Below, one piece after another: positions 45,566 through 55,305 of a stretch of DNA of 64,000 nt. The stretch's first letter is position 1. Each line of letters starts with the position of its first letter. The notes below the pieces were generated by a model. That model worked only from the letters and a program-made list of their open reading frames with translations. It was not told the origin of the DNA and ran no database searches. The stretch is from Candidatus Bathyarchaeota archaeon (GTDB lineage Archaea > Thermoproteota > Bathyarchaeia > 40CM-2-53-6 > DTDX01): assembly GCA_018396815.1 (NCBI GenBank), contig JAGTQY010000003.1:1-64000 (forward strand), given 5' to 3'. Both the position numbers and the translations under genes were made by a program.

Positions 45566-46726
45566 ATGAGTGAAGAAAAAAAGGAAGAGAAGGCTGTTTC
45601 TAGGCGTAAGTATTTGGGGGCTGTTGGTGGTTTAGCTGTTGCTGCAGCTATAGGTTGGGGTTTAGCAGGATATTTAGCAAGCAAACCACCAGCAGCTGTA
45701 AAAACAATAACAAAAACAGAAACAATAACAGCAACAGCGACACCAACAGTTCCAGCATATACTTTAGATAAAGGACCGTTAAGCATATATACTGCACTTG
45801 AAGAGGATGAAGCTGCTTACTATTTGAAAGAGGGTTTCTATAAAGATGTGCCTTACTTTTCTGAAAAAAATGTCACTTGGTTGAGACAATCCACAGGAGA
45901 AATAGTTGCGAGAATTATTGCTGAAAAGGATAATCCTCAAGCAGATGTTTTATGGGGGACTTCAGCTGATCAATTTGCTCAATTAGTTGATATGGGTTTA
46001 ATAGAGCCTTATGTTTCTTCAGAAGCAAAATACTACGATGATAAATTTAAAGATCCTAATGGCTATTGGGTTGCTGCCACAATGTGGGTTGATAATATAA
46101 GCATTAATACTAAAGTTTTTGAAGAGCAAAAGCTTGGTGATCCACCGCAAACATGGGAAGATCTTTTAGATCCGAAATGGAAGGGAAAAATTTTAGCTCC
46201 AAACCCAAACACTAGTGGAACAGGTTTCTCATGGTATGTTGGAATGGTTAGTCTTTTAGGTGAAGAGGGCGCAATAAACTACTGTAAGAAACTTGATGAA
46301 AATGTTATTGAGTGGACTAAATCTGGAGGCGCAACTTGTAGACGTTTAGGAACAGGAGAAAATGCTGTCAGCATTACAGGTACCTATATATCTTGGGTTT
46401 ATATTAAGGAGGGTTATCCAATAAAAAATATCTTTCCACCAGAGGGTTGTCCATGGGCAGCTGAAGCGACAGGTTTAATTAAAGGAGCTAAAAACCCGAA
46501 TATGGCTAAAGCATTTATTGATTGGGCCTTAGGAAAACATGCAAATGAGCTTTATAGAGAATTTAGGAAAGAAGATTGTTCAACAAGAAAGGATCTAGCG
46601 CCTTTACCTGGTCTTCCAAGAGATATAGATCAACCTCTCGTAGAAATCGACTTCTATTGGGCTGGGAAAAATAAAGCAAGGCTTTTAGAAGCCCTTAATA
46701 AAGCTATTCCAAGGCTTGCAGGTTAA
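45566..46726 (+). CDS. ABC importer substrate-binding protein with Tat-type signal (second system)
   Basis: 386 residues, paralogous to the binding protein at 40.3 kb. It has a twin arginine (SRRKYLGAVGG), a hydrophobic helix, a Thr-rich linker (TITKTETITATATPT), and FbpA-like lobes with LSIYTALEE, DVLWGTSADQF, DLLDPKWKGKILAPNPNTSGTG. The conserved PNPxTSGT loop is shared by both copies. The start is ATG behind AAGGAGG. The two proteins differ widely elsewhere, so the two systems probably bind different but related ligands. Confidence 0.9.
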   Translation: MSEEKKEEKAVSRRKYLGAVGGLAVAAAIGWGLAGYLASKPPAAVKTITKTETITATATPTVPAYTLDKGPLSIYTALEEDEAAYYLKEGFYKDVPYFSEKNVTWLRQSTGEIVARIIAEKDNPQADVLWGTSADQFAQLVDMGLIEPYVSSEAKYYDDKFKDPNGYWVAATMWVDNISINTKVFEEQKLGDPPQTWEDLLDPKWKGKILAPNPNTSGTGFSWYVGMVSLLGEEGAINYCKKLDENVIEWTKSGGATCRRLGTGENAVSITGTYISWVYIKEGYPIKNIFPPEGCPWAAEATGLIKGAKNPNMAKAFIDWALGKHANELYREFRKEDCSTRKDLAPLPGLPRDIDQPLVEIDFYWAGKNKARLLEALNKAIPRLAG

Positions 46727-46750
46727 GAAATTTTTAAATATCCCTTCTTC

Positions 46751-46757
46751 TTTTTTT
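46751..46757 (+). terminator. T7 tract after the second binding-protein gene
   Basis: Seven T about 25 bases after the stop, in the same place relative to the binding-protein gene as the T8 in the first system. It may reduce read-through into the permease gene. Confidence 0.3.
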
Positions 46758-46773
46758 ATGGTGGTTTTTAAAA

Positions 46774-48411
46774 TTGAAAGTTGTTAAACGATATTTAAAG
46801 GAACCCGTCGTATTGTTTTTAACGTTATTAATGATTATTCTTCTTATTTTATTTGTTGCATACCCAATGATTTCTATGCTTCAAACAAGTTTTTTTGAAA
46901 ATGGTAAATTTACTACTTATTATTATAGTAAATTGTTAACCGATAGGGGTTTATATATATCTATTCCAAATAGTTTTAGAGTTTCAATAATCTCTACAGT
47001 ATTTGCTGTAATTATAGGTTTTCTATTAGCATATACAATTGCTCGCACAAATGTGCCTGGAAAAACCTTTATAAGCATGGCTGCTTTAATTCCGCTTGTA
47101 GCTCCACCATACATTTCAGCTTTATCAATGATTTTGTTATTTGGTCCTAACGGGCTTTTACTTAAAACTAAAATCTACGGCATGTGGGGAATAATTTTAG
47201 CTCAAACATTTTCTTGGCTTCCAGTAGCTTTCTTAATGATTTATTCAACTTTTGTTTCTATACCAGTTAGCCTTGAAGATGCTGGAGCAACTTTAGGAGC
47301 TAATGGATCATATGTTTTTAGAACTATAACTATTCCATTAATGATGCCTGCTTTAGTATCAGCTTTTCTAACACTTTTTATGCTTAACATGGCGGATTTT
47401 GGAAATCCAATAATTATTGGAGGTGGGTACAGTGTTTTAGCTACGAGAATCTTTATTGAAGTTGAAGGTCTTCAAAGATTTGGAGCAGCCTCTGTTTTAG
47501 GTGTCCTATTATTGGCTATAGCTGTTCCAGCTTATTTACTATCTAAATATTCTACAAGAAAATCTTACGCTATAATTACTGGTAAACCAAGTAAAATTGA
47601 GCCTAAACCAACTAAACCAATAATTAAATATACGCTTGGGGCATTTTCTTATGGAGTAGTTGCATTTATACTATTGATTTATGCAACAGTAATTTATGGA
47701 AGTTTTGTTAAAATTTGGGGTTACGACTTCACGTTTACAACTAAAAATTATTATACTTTAACTATGGGTGGAATGGGTGTAGTTTGGACAAGTTTTAAAG
47801 TAGCTATTACAGCTGCTTTAATAACTGGATTTTTAGGTTTAATAATTGCATGGCTTCTTGTAAAAAAGAATCCTCCAGCAAAACATTTCTTTGAATACTT
47901 AACTTTAACACCATTAATTATTCCTGGAACTGTTATGGGGCTTGGTTACGCCATAGCCTTTAATAAATCTCCTTTACTTTTAACAGGAACATTATGGATT
48001 CTTATACTTTCAGTAGTTTTTAGGGAGTTACCTGTGGCTGTTTTATCTAATGAAAGTGTTTTAAAGCAAATTTCATCTTCTCTTGAAGATGCTTCAGCAA
48101 GTTTAGGCGGTGGCACATTAAGAACATTATTTAAAATAATTTTTCCTTTAGCTAGAAATGGCTTCTTTAGCGGTTTTGTTTACACATTTATGCAAGGAAT
48201 GATAACTTTAAGCGCTGTAGTTTTTCTTTTTACAGGAAAAACAATGTTAGCTTCTATAGCTATAGTTTTTCAAGCTGAAGCAGGTAGAATAGGATATGCA
48301 TGCGCTTTATCAACCGTTTTAATAGCAACAGTTTTAGCTTCACTTATTATATTTAGAATTTTAGCTGGAAAGAAAGGTTTAGAAATGTTTTCTTTTGGAA
48401 TAGGGGGATGA
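46774..48411 (+). CDS. ABC importer permease, fused double domain (second system)
   Basis: 545 residues, two tandem permease domains, paralogous to the permease at 38.4 kb. Coupling loops are LEDAGATLGANGSYVFRTI and LEDASASLGGGTLRTLFKI. About twelve hydrophobic segments can be counted. The start is TTG at 46774 behind GGTGG. The ATPase start follows three bases after its stop. The gene order here is binding protein, permease, ATPase, whereas the first system is permease, binding protein, ATPase. Confidence 0.92.
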   Translation: MKVVKRYLKEPVVLFLTLLMIILLILFVAYPMISMLQTSFFENGKFTTYYYSKLLTDRGLYISIPNSFRVSIISTVFAVIIGFLLAYTIARTNVPGKTFISMAALIPLVAPPYISALSMILLFGPNGLLLKTKIYGMWGIILAQTFSWLPVAFLMIYSTFVSIPVSLEDAGATLGANGSYVFRTITIPLMMPALVSAFLTLFMLNMADFGNPIIIGGGYSVLATRIFIEVEGLQRFGAASVLGVLLLAIAVPAYLLSKYSTRKSYAIITGKPSKIEPKPTKPIIKYTLGAFSYGVVAFILLIYATVIYGSFVKIWGYDFTFTTKNYYTLTMGGMGVVWTSFKVAITAALITGFLGLIIAWLLVKKNPPAKHFFEYLTLTPLIIPGTVMGLGYAIAFNKSPLLLTGTLWILILSVVFRELPVAVLSNESVLKQISSSLEDASASLGGGTLRTLFKIIFPLARNGFFSGFVYTFMQGMITLSAVVFLFTGKTMLASIAIVFQAEAGRIGYACALSTVLIATVLASLIIFRILAGKKGLEMFSFGIGG

Positions 48412-48414
48412 AAA

Positions 48415-49488
48415 TTGGTTAAAGTTTATGTAGAAAATATAGTTAAAAAGTTTGGTGAAGTAGTAGCTTTAAACCATATAACACAAGAGTTTGCTGATAA
48501 AGCTTTAAGTAGCATGGTTGGTCCAAGCGGTTGCGGAAAAACAACTCTTCTTAGAGTTATTTCAGGGCTTTATGACCCAGATGAAGGCGATGTATATTTT
48601 GACAATGAAAAAGTAACTAATAAACCTCCATTTAAAAGACAAATTGGATTAGTTTTTCAAGATTATGCTCTTTTCCCACATATGACTGTTTATGAAAATA
48701 TAGCTTATGGCTTAAAAATTAGGAAGCTTCCAAAAAAGGAGATAGATAAAAAAGTTAAAGAAGTGCTAGAATTTGTTAAGCTTCCAGGAATTGAAAAAAG
48801 ATATCCTCACCAGTTAAGTGGCGGTCAACAACAAAGAGTAGCTTTAGCTAGAACATTAGTTACTGAACCTAAAGTCCTTCTTTTAGATGAACCACTAAGC
48901 AATTTAGATGCTCAAATAAGAATTATTGTTAGAGGAGAACTTAAACAAATTCAAAAGCAATTAGGAATAACAGCTATTTACGTAACTCATGATCAAGTTG
49001 AAGCTATGAGCATATCTGATTATATAGCTATAATGAAGGATGGTCAAATAGTTCAAGTAGGTACTCCAATAGAAATATATAGGAGACCAAAGAATGAATT
49101 TGTAGCAAGCTTTATAGGGCAATGCAACTTTTTAGATGGAAAAGTAACGAGTATTGAAGGTTTAAAAGCAACAATTGAAACTCCAGAAGGTGAGATAAAA
49201 GCTTTAATTCCAGATGAAACCTTTAAAGAAGGAGATTCTGTACTTGTGGTTTTAAGGCCAGAGTATATTGAGATGCAACCAATAAAAGAATCTTCAAAAA
49301 GCTTCATTAAAGGTAAAGTTAGAGTAGCTCTTTATCAAGGTGGAACAACAAGATTTACAATTGATTTACCTACAGGAAAATCTATAATAGTTGATTCTTC
49401 AGATCCATTAATTCTTGAAAAAATTAAAGAAGGCGATTATGTAAGCTTAACCTTTAAGGAAGAATTAATTCACTTAATAAAAAAATAA
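48415..49488 (+). CDS. ABC importer ATP-binding protein (second system)
   Basis: 357 residues. Walker A GPSGCGKTT, Q-loop FQDYALFPHMTV, signature LSGGQQQRVALAR, Walker B VLLLDEPLSNLD, switch His in THDQVEAMS, and a C-terminal TOBE domain from about 240. It is a close paralogue of the ATPase at 41.6 kb. TTG 48415 follows the site GGGGGATGA that overlaps the permease stop, so the two genes are coupled. Confidence 0.93.
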   Translation: MVKVYVENIVKKFGEVVALNHITQEFADKALSSMVGPSGCGKTTLLRVISGLYDPDEGDVYFDNEKVTNKPPFKRQIGLVFQDYALFPHMTVYENIAYGLKIRKLPKKEIDKKVKEVLEFVKLPGIEKRYPHQLSGGQQQRVALARTLVTEPKVLLLDEPLSNLDAQIRIIVRGELKQIQKQLGITAIYVTHDQVEAMSISDYIAIMKDGQIVQVGTPIEIYRRPKNEFVASFIGQCNFLDGKVTSIEGLKATIETPEGEIKALIPDETFKEGDSVLVVLRPEYIEMQPIKESSKSFIKGKVRVALYQGGTTRFTIDLPTGKSIIVDSSDPLILEKIKEGDYVSLTFKEELIHLIKK

Positions 49489-49839
49489 GCTTCTTTTAAA
49501 GGAAGATTGACCCTTCATAAACATTTTTTAAATTTAAAAGTTAAATTTATTAAATAAACTTATTTTTGTCTAATTTAAGTTCCTCCAGAAATTTTTAAAT
49601 AAAAACAAGTTAGAAAAAGCGTCAAAATTATAATTTTAGATAATGAATTTACTATGCTTTATTAAGCCTTACTATAAATATAGCATAAAAAATGTCAATT
49701 TTATATCGGTTAAATCATTATTATTTCTAATAAAGTTTAAAATGATGTTTTAATAATCGTAATTAAATTAAAAAATGTTTTTTATAATTTAATTTATTAT
49801 TAAAAATAAAAGGTGAAAAAGGGGGCAAAAAATATCATA
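49489..49839. other. AT-rich gap before fae-hps
   Basis: No gene or RNA recognised. CTTCTTTTAAAGGAAG just after the ATPase stop is a near palindrome and may help end transcription. TATGCT...AGCATA (about 49655-49687) is a weak dyad. The last 100 bases are extremely AT-rich and probably hold the fae-hps promoter. Confidence 0.35.
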
Positions 49840-51021
49840 ATGTTTTTAGTTGGTGAAGCTCTTGTCGGTTCCGGTCCTGAAGTAGCTCATATAGATTTAA
49901 TTATAGGTGATAAAGAAGGGGTTGTAGGCCAAGCTTTTGCTACAAGCTTAGCTAATTTATCAGCTGGTCATACACCCTTACTAGCTGTTATAAGACCTAA
50001 TTTACCACCTAAACCTTTCACATTGCTTATTCCTAAAGTAACTATTAAAAATATGGAGCAAGCTGCTAAAGTTTTTGGTCCAGCTCAAGCAGCTGTAGCT
50101 AAAGCTGTTGCAGATGCTGTTGAAGAAGGTATTATTCCGAAAGATAAAATTGATGAATGGGTTATTATATGCAGTGTTTTTATTCATCCAGAAGCTAAAG
50201 ATCCAAGGCGAATATATCATTACAATTATAGCGCAACTAAATTAGCGCTTAAAAGAGCTTTAATGAATTACCCAAGCTTAGAGAAAATAATGTATGATAA
50301 GGATAGAGCAACTCATCCAATAATGGGCTTTAGAGTTCCAAGATTATGGATGCCACCTTACCTTCAAGTAGCTTTAGATATTCCAGATTTAGAGAAAACA
50401 AAAGCTATTATAGCTGAGCTTCCTAAAAGCGATAGAATAATTCTTGAAGCTGGGACTCCACTTATAAAAAGATACGGTGCTAGAGTAATTCAGGAATTAA
50501 GAGAAATAGCTAAAGATGTATTTATAATAGCTGATTTAAAAACGCTTGATGTAGGTCAAGTGGAAGTGGATTTAGCTTATGAAGAAACTGCAGATGCTGT
50601 TGTAGCTTCAGGTTTAGCCAGTATAGAAACATTAAATAAATTTATTTATGAAGCTAAAAGACTTGGGATATACGCTGCAATAGATATGATGGATGTAGCT
50701 AACCCATTAAAGCTTTTAGATCAATTAACTGATTTACCTGATATAGTTATTATTCATAGAGGAATAGATGAAGAAAAAATAAAGAAAACAAGATGGGAAT
50801 TAATTAAAGAGCTTAAAGAAAAATATAAAGAAAGAAGAATGCTTATAGCTGTAGCTGGAGGAATAGAACCTTCAACAGTTCCTTTAGCTTTAGAGTCAGG
50901 TGCAGACATAATAGTTGTAGGAAGATATATAACGCAATCGAAAGATGTTAAAAAAGCAGCGAGAGAATTCTTAGTTCACTTAGGATTAGACATGGATGTA
51001 TTTAGAGTTCATATAGAGTAA
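49840..51021 (+). CDS. fae-hps: Bifunctional formaldehyde-activating enzyme / 3-hexulose-6-phosphate synthase
   Basis: Fused enzyme of 393 residues. The N-terminal Fae domain (1-160: LVGEALVGSGPEVAHIDLIIG with the catalytic His, then QAFATSLANLSAGHTPLLAV) joins formaldehyde to tetrahydromethanopterin. The C-terminal Hps domain (about 175-393: LQVALDIPDLEKTKAI, AGTPLIKRYG, DLKTLDVGQVEVDLA, VAGGIEPSTVP) is a TIM barrel linking formaldehyde and ribulose-5-phosphate. In archaea the fusion mainly makes pentose phosphates while trapping formaldehyde. I place the start at ATG 49840, where Fae proteins begin; GTG 49813 adds nine non-family residues. Confidence 0.95.
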   Translation: MFLVGEALVGSGPEVAHIDLIIGDKEGVVGQAFATSLANLSAGHTPLLAVIRPNLPPKPFTLLIPKVTIKNMEQAAKVFGPAQAAVAKAVADAVEEGIIPKDKIDEWVIICSVFIHPEAKDPRRIYHYNYSATKLALKRALMNYPSLEKIMYDKDRATHPIMGFRVPRLWMPPYLQVALDIPDLEKTKAIIAELPKSDRIILEAGTPLIKRYGARVIQELREIAKDVFIIADLKTLDVGQVEVDLAYEETADAVVASGLASIETLNKFIYEAKRLGIYAAIDMMDVANPLKLLDQLTDLPDIVIIHRGIDEEKIKKTRWELIKELKEKYKERRMLIAVAGGIEPSTVPLALESGADIIVVGRYITQSKDVKKAAREFLVHLGLDMDVFRVHIE

Positions 51022-51099
51022 CTGCTATGCTTTTAAAGTAACAGTGAAAAAGCAAAATTATAAATTTTTATTATACTAAAATATCTATTATTTCTTTTC

Positions 51100-52326
51100 A
51101 TGAACTTAGAATCTGATTTTATTAAATGGAAATGGCGTATCTTAATAATTTGGAACATTTTCTATATCTTTTATTATCTTGGTAGAGTTCATTATGGGCT
51201 TACGCTTCCATGGATAAAAGGAGATTTAAAACTTACAATTACAGAAGCAAGCTTTATAGCTTCAGGAGGTTTTTGGGCTTATGCTTTAGGCAACATAATA
51301 TTTGGAAGAGTTAGCGATAAAATAGGTTATAAAAAACTATTGTTTTCAGCAGCAGTTCTTACAACTATAATGAATTGGATCGCCAGCTTTGCTTATTCAT
51401 TTCAAGCACTTTTAATACCATTCATAATTAATGGTTTTATTCAAGCTATGGGTTATGCTCCTGGGGAAGCTATGGTTGCTCAATGGTGGCGAAGAAAAGA
51501 ATGGGGAACAACAGTTGGCTTCACAGGTTTAAGCGCATCTTTATCTATTCTCGTTGTTTGGGTTATAACTGGTTGGTTTGCTTCAAATTATGGTTGGAGA
51601 GCAGCATGGCGATACCCTTTATTAATAACTTTATCAATTGGGATAATTCTCTATATTATTGCTAAAGATAAACCAAGTGACGTGGGTTTCCCAATGTATA
51701 ATGATTTCAACGGAGATAATCAAGCCATAAAAGAAAAATTCAACCCCTACATTTATTTATTTTCAAACAAGAAATTTCTATTAATTTGTTTTGTTGGTGC
51801 ATTGCTTTTTATTGGTCGATATGGATTAATAACTTGGATACCTCTATACTATGCTGAAAATGGAATAGCCTTATCAATTATCCCATTAACAACTATAACT
51901 TTACCTATAGGGCAAGCTTTAGGAGCTGTTTCAGCTGGTTTAATATCAGATAAATTTTTTAAATCTAACCGCTATAAAACTGTTTGCATATACTCAATTG
52001 CTGGTTGTTTAACATTAGTTGCTTTAGCTTTAACCTCTATTAACTTAAATCCTATTCTTTCAGCAATATTATTAGCTTTAGGAGGGTTCTTCACTTTTGG
52101 AGCCGCTATACCTGTGTTTGTATTAGCTTTAGAAACTGGGAGAAGAGAAATGCCTGGAACAGCTGTTGGAATTTTTGATTTCTTTTGTTATGTAGGTAGC
52201 GGTCTTCAAGGTTTAATTATAGGGTTTATTCTTTATATAACAAATAACAATTGGTTGATAACCTTCATTATTTTAGCTGGTTTGATTGCTTCTTCATCAG
52301 TGTTAATTTTTGCAACAAAAAAGTAA
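51100..52326 (+). CDS. Major facilitator superfamily transporter
   Basis: 408 residues with about twelve TM helices and the MFS loop signature GRVSDKIGYKKLL between helices 2 and 3, repeated more weakly in the second half (GLISDKFFKSNRYK). The pattern is nearest to organophosphate/hexuronate-type carriers. The ATG start has no ribosome site, but a TTTTATTAT box about 29 bases upstream suggests a leaderless message. Substrate unknown; the location after fae-hps gives only a weak hint. Confidence 0.88.
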   Translation: MNLESDFIKWKWRILIIWNIFYIFYYLGRVHYGLTLPWIKGDLKLTITEASFIASGGFWAYALGNIIFGRVSDKIGYKKLLFSAAVLTTIMNWIASFAYSFQALLIPFIINGFIQAMGYAPGEAMVAQWWRRKEWGTTVGFTGLSASLSILVVWVITGWFASNYGWRAAWRYPLLITLSIGIILYIIAKDKPSDVGFPMYNDFNGDNQAIKEKFNPYIYLFSNKKFLLICFVGALLFIGRYGLITWIPLYYAENGIALSIIPLTTITLPIGQALGAVSAGLISDKFFKSNRYKTVCIYSIAGCLTLVALALTSINLNPILSAILLALGGFFTFGAAIPVFVLALETGRREMPGTAVGIFDFFCYVGSGLQGLIIGFILYITNNNWLITFIILAGLIASSSVLIFATKK

Positions 52327-52388
52327 AATATTAAATTTTAAATTAATAAAATATTTTTACAATAATAGATTTCGGTGAGATTTTTAAA

Positions 52389-53123
52389 TTGAATAATTAT
52401 TCATTAAGTGAATTTCAAGATGCTTCTTTATTTTCCTCCCCAATTATTGAGGTATTTAATTTAGAAAAAATTTATAGTATAGGTTCTGTTAAAGTGTATG
52501 CGCTTAAAGGAATTAACCTTTCTATAAAGAAGGGGGAATTTATAGCTGTGGTTGGTCCAAGTGGTTGCGGAAAATCTACACTTTTAAATTTACTTGGAGC
52601 TTTAGATAAACCTACGAAAGGTAAAATAATAGTTGATGGAATTGATATAACTCAGTTGACTGATAAACAATTAGCTAAATTTAGAAATTTAAAAGTTGGC
52701 TTTATATTCCAATCTTATAACTTAATAAATCGAAGCAGTGTCCTTAAAAATGTAGAGTTACCAGCTATTGTTAGTGGGGTTCCAGCCAAAATTAGACGAA
52801 TGAAAGCTTTAACCCTTTTAAAACTTGTAGGTTTAGAAGAAAAAGTTTATAGAAAACCTATGGAGCTTAGTGGTGGTGAACAACAAAGAGTTGCTATTGC
52901 TAGAGCGTTAATAAACGATCCAGCAATTATTTTAGCTGATGAACCAACTGGAAATTTAGATTCAAAAACTGGAAACGAAATAATTCAACTTTTAACTAAA
53001 ATAAATAAGGAGCGTAACGCTACTATAGTGATGGTTACCCATAACTTAGAGTTAGCTAATAAAACTGATAAAATAATATGGTTAAAGGATGGTCAAATTG
53101 AAAAAATTATTAAACCATTTTAA
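52389..53123 (+). CDS. ABC transporter ATP-binding protein (MacB/LolD type)
   Basis: 244 residues. Walker [10 protein letters not shown], signature [13 protein letters not shown], Walker [13 protein letters not shown], switch His VTHNLELA. This type powers FtsX-like permeases that do not import but move or signal across the membrane. The start is TTG at 52389 behind GGTGAG. The next gene overlaps its end by 35 bases in another frame, and the FtsX-like permease follows, so the four genes to 58.3 kb look like one operon. Confidence 0.92.
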   Translation: MNNYSLSEFQDASLFSSPIIEVFNLEKIYSIGSVKVYALKGINLSIKKGEFIAVVGPSGCGKSTLLNLLGALDKPTKGKIIVDGIDITQLTDKQLAKFRNLKVGFIFQSYNLINRSSVLKNVELPAIVSGVPAKIRRMKALTLLKLVGLEEKVYRKPMELSGGEQQRVAIARALINDPAIILADEPTGNLDSKTGNEIIQLLTKINKERNATIVMVTHNLELANKTDKIIWLKDGQIEKIIKPF

Positions 53124-54036
53124 TAAAAAAAGTTTAGAAGCTTTAATTTTATTAATTCCATTAATTTTCATATCTTATTATACAATTACTCCTTCATACG
53201 CTCAAATAACTTATTTAAAAGTTGAAGCTTCAACAACATTGCTTAAAGCAGGCTTCATAAATAACGTTACCTTAACGATATTTAACGATTTTGAAACTAT
53301 TTATGAACTTTATGCTAGTTTATCTTTTCAAACTTTTAATGCTCCCACAGTTCTTGGAGCATCATCTTGGAAACTTGGAAAACTCATGAAGGGTAATCAA
53401 GCTGAAATTAAAGTTGCTATATTTGCACCTGATAGTATTGCGGGTAATGCCTACACAGCAAATTTAGTTTTAACTTATAAACGGTTAGGTTATATTTCAT
53501 CGTATACAGAAGTTCATACATTAGGGTTTTATGTTAAGGGCTGGATTGAAATTACTCTTTATGATTTAATGGTTGATCCTAACCCTGCTTATCCTGGAAA
53601 CACAATCTCTTTTACAGCAAGTATTTTAAATAAAGGAAACATTCCAGCTTCTTTCACTAATGTATCATTATTAAAAAATGATGTTTTAATTCTTACATTT
53701 GAAAGCTTTAATTACTTAGGTGAAATAGATTCAGCTTCTTCTACACCATTCACTTTAGAAGCTATTGTAAATCCTGAAGCTTATGAAGGAAATTATACCG
53801 CAACCATTATAGTAAGTTACGAAGATAAAGAGCATAACATTCACACAATTAATTATCAAATTCCATTTAGTGTAATTAAACCTAGTGAAACTCAATCTTC
53901 CACTAAAAACGCATCAAAATACGTTTTAACTTACTTACTTCAACATTGGTTTCCTATTTTTTTATTAATTACTTTTATAGTTTTAATAGTTAGTTATATA
54001 GTTTTCAAATTTAAATCTAAAACAAAATCCCTTTAA
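53089..54036 (+). CDS. CARDB-like extracellular protein with C-terminal TM anchor
   Basis: 315 residues. An N-terminal signal or TM helix (about 17-33, ALILLIPLIFISYYTI), two beta-sandwich units of CARDB/NEW3 type (about 45-150 and 155-265, with NPAYPGNTISFTASILNKGN), and a C-terminal TM helix (about 285-305) with a basic tail. The start could be ATG 53089 or TTG 53098; both overlap the ATPase gene. Placed between ATPase and permease genes, it may act as the outer adaptor of the MacB-like transporter, in place of the MacA protein of bacteria (inference). Confidence 0.78.
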   Translation: MVKLKKLLNHFNKKSLEALILLIPLIFISYYTITPSYAQITYLKVEASTTLLKAGFINNVTLTIFNDFETIYELYASLSFQTFNAPTVLGASSWKLGKLMKGNQAEIKVAIFAPDSIAGNAYTANLVLTYKRLGYISSYTEVHTLGFYVKGWIEITLYDLMVDPNPAYPGNTISFTASILNKGNIPASFTNVSLLKNDVLILTFESFNYLGEIDSASSTPFTLEAIVNPEAYEGNYTATIIVSYEDKEHNIHTINYQIPFSVIKPSETQSSTKNASKYVLTYLLQHWFPIFLLITFIVLIVSYIVFKFKSKTKSL

Positions 54037-54055
54037 TTTTTATGAGGATGTTTAA

Positions 54056-55285
54056 ATGAATTTTTTAGAGCTTATTAAAATGGCTTTATCAGCTTTAAAT
54101 GAAAGAAAATTAAGAACAAGTTTAACAATGTTAATGGTGGTGATAGGTTCAACCTTAATAACTTCACTTAACGGATTAAACGCTGGTGTCTCAGTATTTA
54201 TATATGATCAACTTAGCATGTTAGGGGGAAACATGTTAATAATAAGTCCTTCAGGATCAACGAATTTGTTTAACTCTAGAGAAACTGGAAAAATTCCATT
54301 AACTTCTCAAACAGTTAAAACATTATCTAGAATTAAATGGGTTGATGATACTATACCTTTCATAAGAGGAGTTGCAACAATTCAACTTGCAAAAAAAGAA
54401 ACATCAATACTAATTGTTGGAATGGATCAAAATAAATTTAAGCTTGTTGTTCCAAAAGCAGAGCTTCTTAAAGGAGTTTTTGTTTCTCCCACAGATTCCG
54501 CAGGTATAGTGTTAGGTTATAAAATAGCTTATGATGAGAAAGGAGAATTAAAATTTAATATTGGTCAAACATTAGTTTTAAAAGTAAGCAAAGTAGAAGT
54601 TATAGGTGGGACTCAAAAAGTTGTATTAAAAGAAAAAACTTTCCAAGTTAAAGGTGTACTAAAGGAATTAGGAAATCAACTTATAGATGAACAAGCATAT
54701 GTATCTCTTTCAGCTGCTGCTGCACTTTTTGGTAAAACAAATGAGTATGATGGCATATATGTAATTACTAAAGATACAAAATATAATGATGAAGTGGAAA
54801 AAACCATAAGACGTATTTACGGCAGTAACATAGGAATAACATCACCTAAAGCTATAGCTGAAACAATAAATAATATCGTATCAACTTTCAACGCTTACAT
54901 ATTTAGTATAGCTTTTGTATCGCTTTTAGTTGGGGCAATTGGCATTATAACAACTTTATTTACTTCTGTAATGGAAAGAACACGTGAAATAGGATTGCTA
55001 AAAGCATTAGGGTTTAACAATACCATAATTCTTCTATTATTTTTATTTGAATCTATGATTATAGGTGGAGCTGGAGGAGTTTTAGGTTTCGCCACAGGTA
55101 TAATTGGGGCGCATTTGCTTGCTAAAATAATTCCTTTTGGAATCACAGGTATAAAACCAGTATTTTATATTAAAAACGTACTTTATATATGGTTGCTTGT
55201 TTTTACATTAAGTATACTAGCTGGTTTATATCCAGCCTGGAGAGCATCTAAACTTAATCCTATAGAAGCTCTTAGAAAAGAGTAA
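54056..55285 (+). CDS. MacB/FtsX-like ABC permease
   Basis: 409 residues with one N-terminal TM helix, a large extracytoplasmic domain (about 45-270) and three C-terminal TM helices. The FtsX core is clear: ALNERKLRTSLTMLMVVIGS at the start, and TSVMERTREIGLLKALGF and YPAWRASKLNPIEALRKE near the end. This is the mechanotransmission type of transporter. The operon partners are the LolD-like ATPase, the CARDB-like protein and the 1000-residue secreted protein. Confidence 0.92.
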   Translation: MNFLELIKMALSALNERKLRTSLTMLMVVIGSTLITSLNGLNAGVSVFIYDQLSMLGGNMLIISPSGSTNLFNSRETGKIPLTSQTVKTLSRIKWVDDTIPFIRGVATIQLAKKETSILIVGMDQNKFKLVVPKAELLKGVFVSPTDSAGIVLGYKIAYDEKGELKFNIGQTLVLKVSKVEVIGGTQKVVLKEKTFQVKGVLKELGNQLIDEQAYVSLSAAAALFGKTNEYDGIYVITKDTKYNDEVEKTIRRIYGSNIGITSPKAIAETINNIVSTFNAYIFSIAFVSLLVGAIGIITTLFTSVMERTREIGLLKALGFNNTIILLLFLFESMIIGGAGGVLGFATGIIGAHLLAKIIPFGITGIKPVFYIKNVLYIWLLVFTLSILAGLYPAWRASKLNPIEALRKE

Positions 55286-55305
55286 CCTTAAAGAGGGTAT
55301 AAATT

